The notes beneath the pieces are model-generated. The model was not told the origin of the DNA. It did no database searches and saw only the letters and a list, made by a program, of their open reading frames with translations. Source: Promethearchaeota archaeon (GTDB lineage Archaea > Asgardarchaeota > Lokiarchaeia > Sigynarchaeales > SOKP01). Taken from it: a stretch of 12,531 bases of DNA. Every line of letters starts with the position of its first letter. Position 1 is the stretch's first letter. The DNA lies in NCBI GenBank assembly GCA_030668025.1, contig DAOUUT010000091.1, forward strand, positions 1 to 12,531, written 5' to 3'. Shown one piece after another: positions 7,910 to 12,531 of this stretch. Both the position numbers and the translations under genes were made by a program.

Positions 7910-7924
7910 TTTTTTTTTGTTTTA
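7910..7924 (+). terminator. Poly-T tract, candidate terminator of selD copy 1
   Basis: Nine T at 7910-7918 followed by GTTTT form the strongest U-tract downstream of the first SECIS. It lies about 150 bases past the element, so shorter T-runs nearer the SECIS may act instead. Confidence 0.35.
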
Positions 7925-8081
7925 ACCGGAAAATAAGCATACAATAAAATTAATTAAGTAGTTTTTAGTTACCTTGAAAACCAACTTTTTTATTAAAGTC
8001 CTTATAACATGGGTATAACATTTGTTTTAAAATTGAGAATAAATGCTTATCGAAGAAATCGATAAATAGAATCGATAATAA

Positions 8082-8131
8082 TAATAAATAAGAATGATTT
8101 TTACAGTTAACTATTCTTGATACCTTTATTA
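8082..8131 (+). repeat. Imperfect inverted repeat upstream of selD copy 2
   Basis: TAATAAA (8082-8088) with TTTATTA (8125-8131) and AAGAAT (8090-8095) with ATTCTT (8113-8118) form two stacked stems of 7 and 6 pairs, with a six-base bulge GATACC on the right arm and a 17-base loop. It lies about 50 bases before the selD start, so it could be an operator or an RNA hairpin; A/T richness makes chance occurrence possible. Confidence 0.35.
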
Positions 8132-8170
8132 AGTAATATTTAGTTAACAAAATTTAAAATAAAATAAGAT

Positions 8171-8179
8171 GTGAGGTGA
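8171..8179 (+). promoter_or_regulatory. Ribosome binding site of selD copy 2
   Basis: GTGAGGTGA ends three bases before the ATG at 8183. It is identical to the site of the first selD and supports the ATG upstream of the Sec codon as the true start, against the GTG at 8276. Confidence 0.75.
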
Positions 8180-8182
8180 AAA

Positions 8183-9208
8183 ATGGAGAAAAAGGAAGTA
8201 TATAGACTTACTGCACAGGTTAAGATTCACGGATGAAGTTGTAAGCTTGGTTCAAATAGCCTAGAGGAACTACTAGTGAGAGCGGGATTACAAGGAGATA
8301 TTGAAGATGCTGCAATCATTCCAGTCCCAAATAGTGATTTAGTTATGGTCAAAAATATTGATGTTTTTACACCTATTGTCGATGAACCAGAAGTTATGGG
8401 TCAAATTGCTGCATCTAATGTGACCAGTGATATATTTGCGATGAATGTTCCACATATTTCTGGAATGCTAGTATTTTTAGGGATTAATAAAAATACTCCA
8501 ATGGAAGTAGCTGAAGGAATATTAAAAGGAATTAAATATTTTATGGAAGAAAAAATTAATTCGCAAATAGTAGGTGGTCATACTATATATAGCGAATGGC
8601 CTATGATTGGAGGAGAAGCTTCGGGTTTTGCTCACAAAGACTCAATAATTCTAAAACAAGGAGTTAAAGAAGGAGATAAATTGATTCTAACTAAACCAAT
8701 TGGCCTACAAGCGACTATGGCAGCTTATAGGATTCTTAAAGATATGCCTGAAATGTTAGAACAATATTCAAAAAATGAACTTCAAAAATCAATTGATTAT
8801 GCCATAGAATTAATGACAACACCAAATCAGAATGTAGTAAAAACTATTCATTCTTATCAAGATTTTTCATTCGTTCATGCACTTACAGATGTAACGGGTT
8901 TTGGGCTAAGTGGTCATATAAAAGAGATGCTGCAGAATTCTACCTTATCTGCAATCATTGAAACCATTCCATCAATAAGATTTTCAAAGGAACTTTCAAA
9001 CGAGTTAGGATACGCTTTTAATGATTGTAGCTGTCATGAGACTGCTGGAGGTATGTTGATCGCTATAGATCCTAAAAAGGTTGAAGAATTTTCAAATGCT
9101 CTTATCAGTAATGGTATAGAGAATTGGATTGTAAGTACAATTGATAATATTGAACCAGGCTTAGTTAGAATTGCTGATAATGCAGAAAATATTGAGATTA
9201 TTAAGTAA
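8183..9208 (+). CDS. selD: Selenophosphate synthase SelD, selenocysteine-containing, copy 2
   Basis: Reading through the in-frame TGA at 8234-8236 gives 341 residues. The active site is LTAQVKIHG-U-SCKL, with Sec18, Cys20 and Lys21. Other motifs follow the first copy: IEDAAIIPVPN, KNIDVFTPIVDEP, GGHTI (131-135), TDVTGFGLSGH (235-245) and ETAGGMLIA. It differs from copy 1 near the C terminus by a Cys-Ser-Cys (residues 282-284) just before HETAGG, where copy 1 has a single Cys (Glu-Cys-Glu). The start is fixed by the Shine-Dalgarno sequence and by the Sec motif; a gene call from the GTG at 8276 would be truncated. A second SECIS follows four bases after the TAA. Both copies keep Sec, so neither looks like a Sec-free or decayed paralogue. 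Whether they differ in substrate supply or expression is not visible. The gene converges with the CinA-like gene. Confidence 0.93.
8234..8236 (+). other. UGA selenocysteine codon of selD copy 2
   Basis: TGA between GGA and AGT-TGT-AAG gives G-U-S-C-K, the SelD catalytic motif, at the same alignment position as the TGA of the first copy. Confidence 0.92.
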
Positions 9209-9211
9209 TAG

Positions 9212-9285
9212 AGATGTCTTTGATATAAGCAAAAAACACTTGGATAGTGAGAGCTTATTGAGTTTCCACCCGTAAGGTGGCATCT
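9212..9285 (+). ncRNA. SECIS element of selD copy 2 (3' UTR)
   Basis: AGATG (9212-9216) pairs with CATCT (9281-9285); the outer pair is A-U here and C-G in the first element, a compensatory change. TTGA (9220-9223) faces GA (9260-9261), giving the tandem G.A core, with a U.U apposition above it. ATAAGC (9225-9230) pairs with GCTTAT (9253-9258). Six A (9231-9236) form the bulge below the mini-stem CACT/AGTG (9237-9240 with 9246-9249). The extra hairpin CCACC-CGTAA-GGTGG (9266-9280) is fully paired. The quartet begins with T, not A as in the usual AUGA. The element ends eight bases before the stop codon of the opposing gene. Folding was by eye. Confidence 0.85.
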
Positions 9286-9293
9286 AAAATAAT

Positions 9294-10082
9294 TTATTCC
9301 TTAATTTCACCATTTAAATTTATTATAACATCCTTTATTTCTTTCAAAGCTTTTTCAGCCATTTCTTCTCCATTTTCAACATTAAAACAGGTTATTGATA
9401 CTTCTACTTCAACTGAAAGTCCGATCCTTGGGTGTGTTTTAATCCACAACTGAGGATACTTCTCTTCAAGTTTAATAACATAAGGAGCTATCTGAGATTC
9501 ACCAATACCCATAAATATGAAACCCTTTTCTACGAATTGGCCTCTTTTTTCTTTTAATATTGGTTTAATAATTTTAAGAAAAATCGCTTTCATTTCAGCA
9601 GGAACACCGGGTAGTACGAAAATTGCCGTTTCACCTTCTTTAATTTTCACACCCGGCGCGATCCCTCTTATATTTGGTAGTGGTGTCGATCCTTGAGGAA
9701 GATGTGCCATTTTTTCTCTTTCTTTTGTCATGCCTTCAAGTTTCAAAATTCCTCTTTCGTAAGCGTGTTCATACGCCTTCTTAATAGAATTATAAGCGTG
9801 TTCATTTAGCTCTATTTCTCGATTTAAACCCTTTGCTATCCCTGCTAAAGTCATATCGTCAAATGTAGGACCAATCCCTCCCGAAGTAATTATCATATCT
9901 GGTTTGCGTTTTAAAATAGTTTGTAAAGTATTTGAAATAACCTCAATATTATCTTCTATAGCAGTTATTCTTTTTATCCTATGCCCATATTTCGTTACTC
10001 TTTTAGCCATCCAACTTGAATTAGTATCTTGGGTCTTTCCAATAAGGATTTCGTTTCCAATTACTAAAATTTCTACTTCCAT
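9294..10082 (-). CDS. CinA-like / MoaB-fold molybdopterin-binding-domain protein
   Basis: This 262-residue protein matches the N-terminal domain of CinA (COG1058), which has a MoaB/MogA-like fold. The N terminus ILVIGNEILIGKTQDTNSSW (residues 5-24), TSGGIGPTFDDMT (66-78) and LPGVPAEM (157-164) are its hallmarks. There is no C-terminal PncC-type nicotinamide-nucleotide amidase domain, as is usual in archaeal members. In bacteria the CinA N-terminal domain acts as an ADP-ribose pyrophosphatase linked to NAD recycling; archaeal homologues may do this or act near molybdopterin chemistry, and the sequence does not decide. No clear Shine-Dalgarno sequence precedes the ATG, whose upstream side is an A-tract on the coding strand. 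The gene runs convergently into the second selD SECIS and divergently from the gene at 10204. Confidence 0.8.
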   Translation of the reverse strand: MEVEILVIGNEILIGKTQDTNSSWMAKRVTKYGHRIKRITAIEDNIEVISNTLQTILKRKPDMIITSGGIGPTFDDMTLAGIAKGLNREIELNEHAYNSIKKAYEHAYERGILKLEGMTKEREKMAHLPQGSTPLPNIRGIAPGVKIKEGETAIFVLPGVPAEMKAIFLKIIKPILKEKRGQFVEKGFIFMGIGESQIAPYVIKLEEKYPQLWIKTHPRIGLSVEVEVSITCFNVENGEEMAEKALKEIKDVIINLNGEIKE

Positions 10083-10172
10083 TTTTTTTCGATTAATAGC
10101 AAGATTGATTTGATTTTATTTATTTAGACAATCCTTTATCGTTCAAAGGTATTTTAAATTATTCTTAATATC

Positions 10173-10203
10173 ATAATATAATCAGCAATTTTTATAAAAA
10201 GTT
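10173..10203 (+). promoter_or_regulatory. Putative TATA promoter of the gene at 10204
   Basis: AATATAATCAG at 10175-10185 is identical to the element before the first selD. Its TATA centre lies about 25 bases before the TTG start, which suggests a leaderless transcript; no Shine-Dalgarno sequence is present. The 121-base gap to the CinA-like gene must also hold that gene's promoter on the other strand. Confidence 0.35.
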
Positions 10204-10794
10204 TTGAACACAAGATTTAAAACAAAAAAGCAATTGACAATCGAAATAGACGATAGTGGAACTGGGGACTTAGTAGGAGACGCATTTATTGGTTTCTTAA
10301 GGCAAGAAACGGGCGAAATGCTATTCAAATCACTTTCCGTGGAACTATTCAAAGGAGATAATTGGAAAAATAAAGAGCCTTATAAGATGACCGTTGATTT
10401 AGTCAAGGAAGGATTGAAAGAATTAAAATTTGATAAGAAAACTGAAAAAGTGCTATTATGTCGTGGTAACATCTTCGATCAAGTAAGGGGGTACTTTAAC
10501 GATGTCGGAATAAAGTATGAAGCTGCCATAATTGAAGGAATGTTACAAGATGCTGTAGAAGATAGACTAGTCGAACATTTGAGAAACGATCTAGGGGTTC
10601 GATCAAAAAAATTGACTAGTGAAAGCGGTGCAAAACGTTATTTTGTTCTTTTTAATTGGGTTTCTTACGATTTCTTTAAACGAGAAAAATACGTTAAATC
10701 TGGGTTCAAAAAGTGGAATACGGTTTGGCGGGAAAAAGCTATCGAAAGATTTGAAGAATCACGAGCAAATAGGAATAGAAAAAAAAGATATTAA
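10204..10794 (+). CDS. Uncharacterised protein with RNase H-like N-terminal motif
   Basis: I do not recognise this 196-residue family with confidence. The first strand reads LTIEIDDSGTGDLVGDAFIGF (11-31), which resembles the DEAGRG-type first strand of RNase HII and other RNase H-fold enzymes: acidic pair (Asp16, Asp17), glycine turn, then a second hydrophobic strand. It is followed by a strand GEMLFKSLSVELF, a helix around YKMTVDLVKEGLKEL, a strand KVLLCRGNIFDQV, and YEAAIIEGMLQDAVEDRL (105-122), whose acidic residues Glu111, Asp116, Glu119 and Asp120 could complete a metal site. The last 50 residues are aromatic and basic and end in RANRNRKKRY, suggesting nucleic-acid contact. The start is a TTG; a second TTG at 10234 would still keep the motif. 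It stands alone between a divergent and a convergent gene. Confidence 0.6.
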   Translation: MNTRFKTKKQLTIEIDDSGTGDLVGDAFIGFLRQETGEMLFKSLSVELFKGDNWKNKEPYKMTVDLVKEGLKELKFDKKTEKVLLCRGNIFDQVRGYFNDVGIKYEAAIIEGMLQDAVEDRLVEHLRNDLGVRSKKLTSESGAKRYFVLFNWVSYDFFKREKYVKSGFKKWNTVWREKAIERFEESRANRNRKKRY

Positions 10795-10835
10795 AAACTT
10801 TAAATTTTAGGTTTTTAAAGAAAGAATTAACGATT

Positions 10836-11696
10836 TTATAGCTCCTGGATTTCTCTAATCTGTTTAGCAGCCTCATCCAATTTATCTTTCAATAATTCTC
10901 CTAGTTCAGATATTTCTGATTCAGAGCTACTTTCCATTTCAATTAGTTCAAAAGCACTGGAGATAGCTTGCAATATGTTTTCTAAATCGTGAGAGTAGTT
11001 ATCTTTCAACTCTAATTGTTTGCGAGATGATGTAGTATATTCTAAATGAACAAGTAAGATAATAAATAAAATACTTGTCACAATAATGGGAATATAGTTG
11101 AACATTATTAGTACGGGATCGTCTACATTATATAGCCCATACCCATATCCTTGTAAAGCAATTAATATTGAAACTGGAAAGAATACGGATAAGAATAGAA
11201 CTGAAGTATAATACCAAATAATGCTTCTTCCCATAAATTTCTTAAAACTTTTTTTCTTTATTGGTGGAATTACAAAAGTACTAAATAATATTAAGTTCAT
11301 AAACAGAGCACAGAAGGTAATTGTTACTGTATAATCCGTGATTAAGAAAAGAAGAACAGTACTAATAATGAAAATTATAATTAACGATGCCATTTTTTTA
11401 AATGAAACTGTCATAAAATATTTTAAAAACCCCCAAAAATAAAAAATTGTTCCTAAAGTAGCAAAAAATACATTAAGAACAAGTAAAACCTCTTTCAGGT
11501 AAAGGTTTTCAACTATATTTGAAAAGATGGGTGCTAATGCGCCTAATAACCAAAAAAACCATCCCAAAGTGAGAAACTTAAATTTTTCTGCTTTTGTACC
11601 GTTTAGAAAATCAATTGAAATTCCTAATCCTATTGCTCTTACACAAATAAAAATTATTAAACTTAAAAACACTAGGTCATTCATTTTTGGAATCAA
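10836..11696 (-). CDS. Seven-helix membrane protein with C-terminal H-box helix, no ATPase domain
   Basis: This 286-residue membrane protein has seven hydrophobic segments at about residues 7-28, 42-61, 69-93, 102-120, 122-145, 158-182 and 194-219, separated by short basic or acidic loops. No N-terminal signal peptide is needed. The cytoplasmic tail (220-286) is helical and contains NYSHDLENILQAISSAFELIE (233-253), which looks like the H-box of a sensor histidine kinase dimerisation domain (S-H-D-L-x-N-x-L), with His236 as the phosphoacceptor-like residue. A second acidic helix ends the protein at EIQEL. The HATPase catalytic domain is absent and the downstream 41 bases cannot encode one. It may be a phosphoreceiver partner for a separate kinase, a dimerising sensor, or a cut-down kinase. 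The membrane topology is clear; the signalling role is inferred. Confidence 0.65.
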   Translation of the reverse strand: MIPKMNDLVFLSLIIFICVRAIGLGISIDFLNGTKAEKFKFLTLGWFFWLLGALAPIFSNIVENLYLKEVLLVLNVFFATLGTIFYFWGFLKYFMTVSFKKMASLIIIFIISTVLLFLITDYTVTITFCALFMNLILFSTFVIPPIKKKSFKKFMGRSIIWYYTSVLFLSVFFPVSILIALQGYGYGLYNVDDPVLIMFNYIPIIVTSILFIILLVHLEYTTSSRKQLELKDNYSHDLENILQAISSAFELIEMESSSESEISELGELLKDKLDEAAKQIREIQEL

Positions 11697-11999
11697 ACCT
11701 TTAATAAAAATAACTTATTATTATTCAATTTTTAAACTACAATATAGATTTCATCAAACGAATTAATAAAATTTATGTAAATAATTTATGAGATATTAAA
11801 AAATTGAGATAATTTTAAAGCGAAATATATTTTAGATATTAATTGAAATTTATACGATATCCATATATATTTATTGCGATTAGGCTCTTAACTCTTTTTA
11901 ACAACAATGTGGGCAAATAAGGGCGGAATAATTAAAATTAAATATTGTTCAAAATATAAAATATAAAGAATTATCAAAATAATTTCAAGGACAATAAGG
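11697..11999. other. Intergenic region with divergent promoters, no gene seen
   Basis: These 303 bases between two divergent genes are A/T rich and hold no convincing coding frame or tRNA. TATA-like runs occur at about 11863-11872 and 11957-11970; the latter is the better placed for the gene at 12000. A less A/T-rich patch lies at 11876-11930. Confidence 0.5.
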
Positions 12000-12531
12000 A
12001 TGAAAATTGTTGTATTTGCGCCCCACCCCGACGATGAGATTTATGGATGCGGTGGAAGTATTTTAAAATGGATGGAAGAGGGCCATGATGTCCATATAGT
12101 ATATGTTACAGACAATCGAGTTTTAATTACATGGGGTAAAAAACACGATCAATTGCTAGAAGAAGAAGCGAAAGATTATATTAATCTGAGCGAAGACGAA
12201 ATTGGAAAGATAGGGTTAAGTGAAGCCGAAGAAGTAGCTAAAGCTTTTGGTTTTCCCAATAGTAATGTTTATCTTTTTAAAATTCACGATCAAGATGCAA
12301 TCAATCAAGTACCTAAAGGCATAGAGCTCTCTAAGGAAATTATAAAAGATGCTGACAGAATTGTTTTGCCGAGCGATAATAATAACCATTCAGATCATCA
12401 AGCAACTCACAATATAGCTAAGACCGCCGCTATGGAGCTCAACTTAAAGGATATGGAATTTTACGTCTACGCGATATATAACGTAATGAAGGCTCCAATG
12501 GAAAGACAAGTAAAAATTCGGATGGCAGAAT
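12000..12531 (+). CDS. PIG-L/LmbE-family zinc-dependent deacetylase (3' partial)
   Basis: The first 177 residues are present; the frame runs off the window. The N terminus reads MKIVVFAPHPDDEIYGCGG, where PHPDDE (residues 8-13) is the zinc- and catalysis-bearing motif of the PIG-L family, with His9 and Asp12 as ligands and Asp11 as likely general base. The second motif HSDHQATH (130-137) supplies the third zinc ligand. The ATG follows AAGG (11987-11990) by nine bases. Family members remove acetyl groups from N-acetylglucosamine-containing substrates such as GlcNAc-inositol lipids, mycothiol precursors or chitin oligomers; the substrate cannot be told from this part. Residues about 41-75 form a charged insertion before SEAEEVAKAFGF. 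No partner gene is visible on either side. Confidence 0.85.
   Translation, partial: MKIVVFAPHPDDEIYGCGGSILKWMEEGHDVHIVYVTDNRVLITWGKKHDQLLEEEAKDYINLSEDEIGKIGLSEAEEVAKAFGFPNSNVYLFKIHDQDAINQVPKGIELSKEIIKDADRIVLPSDNNNHSDHQATHNIAKTAAMELNLKDMEFYVYAIYNVMKAPMERQVKIRMAE

Larger units (their letters stand above)
7762..8165 (+). other. Intergenic region between the selD copies, no gene seen
   Basis: About 400 bases hold no convincing gene or tRNA. T-rich runs occur at 7828-7833 and 7910-7918 (T9) and are candidate terminators for the first selD. An 11-base direct repeat CCTTGAAAACC lies at 7863-7873 and 7972-7982. ATAAGCAT (7933-7940) and ATGCTTAT (8043-8050) are inverted. ATCGATAA occurs twice at 8058-8065 and 8071-8078. 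A larger imperfect inverted repeat lies at 8082-8131. The promoter of the second selD must lie toward the right end. Confidence 0.6.

Noticed and set aside
7965..8150. 61-residue minus-strand frame between the selD copies
   Set aside because: It has A/T-driven composition, no ribosome binding site, no recognisable domain, and lies over probable regulatory DNA.
6707..8236. The two in-frame TGA codons as nonsense mutations or sequencing errors (pseudogenes)
   Set aside because: Both fall at the known Sec/Cys catalytic position of SelD, the sequence is conserved on both sides, and each gene has a SECIS-like RNA after its stop.
10191..10198. TTTATAAA as the TATA box for the gene at 10204
   Set aside because: It lies only about 6 bases before the TTG, so transcription would start inside the gene; the element at 10175-10185 is better spaced.
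10619..10810. 63-residue + strand frame overlapping the 3' end of the gene at 10204
   Set aside because: It overlaps a better-supported gene in another frame and has no domain or start signal.
1..12531. CRISPR array, insertion sequence or integrase attachment site
   Set aside because: No regularly spaced repeats, transposase-like frames or terminal inverted repeats were found.

Overview
The window looks like a piece of an Asgard archaeon (Promethearchaeota), most likely of the Lokiarchaeia type. The evidence is a strongly AT-rich sequence, archaeal TATA-like and poly-T signals, GAGGTGA-type ribosome binding sites, two methanofuran biosynthesis genes, and a pair of selenocysteine-containing selD genes with eukaryote-like SECIS elements in their 3' untranslated regions. 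The lineage is an inference from gene content; no marker gene settles it.

Layout. Positions 1-2210 hold a likely operon on the + strand: the end of a VOC/glyoxalase-family gene (methylmalonyl-CoA epimerase-like), mfnF and mfnE. The last two make the aminomethylfuran core of methanofuran, the C1 carrier of the archaeal Wood-Ljungdahl branch. Positions 2342-3422 hold two adjacent hot-dog-fold genes, a FAS1/HadA-like subunit and a MaoC/HadB-like subunit that carries the catalytic Asp and His; together they probably form an (R)-specific enoyl-thioester hydratase or dehydratase. Positions 3588-6500 encode a 970-residue protein made of HEAT repeats, a long helical/coiled-coil rod and a C-terminal beta-sandwich, an architecture that recalls vesicle-coat large subunits.

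Positions 6653-9285 are the centre of the window: two tandem selD genes (selenophosphate synthase), each with an in-frame UGA at the catalytic GUxCK position and each followed within a few bases of its stop codon by a structured RNA. I read both RNAs as SECIS elements with the tandem G.A core and A-rich apical bulge known from eukaryotes. Comparing the two copies also shows a third conserved helix with compensatory changes, which would make each element a three-way junction. A gene finder that treats UGA as stop would cut about 30 residues and the active-site Sec off both proteins.

Positions 9294-10082 (minus strand) encode a CinA/MoaB-fold protein that converges on the second SECIS. Positions 10204-10794 encode an unrecognised protein with an RNase H-like N-terminal motif and a basic tail. 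Positions 10836-11696 (minus strand) encode a seven-helix membrane protein that ends in a histidine-kinase-like H-box helix but has no ATPase domain. Position 12000 to the end is the start of a PIG-L/LmbE zinc deacetylase.

The selD pair points to an active selenocysteine system, and methanofuran synthesis points to C1 metabolism; in archaea the two often meet in selenoprotein hydrogenases and formylmethanofuran or formate dehydrogenases, none of which lies here. No tRNA, rRNA, CRISPR array or mobile element was seen.
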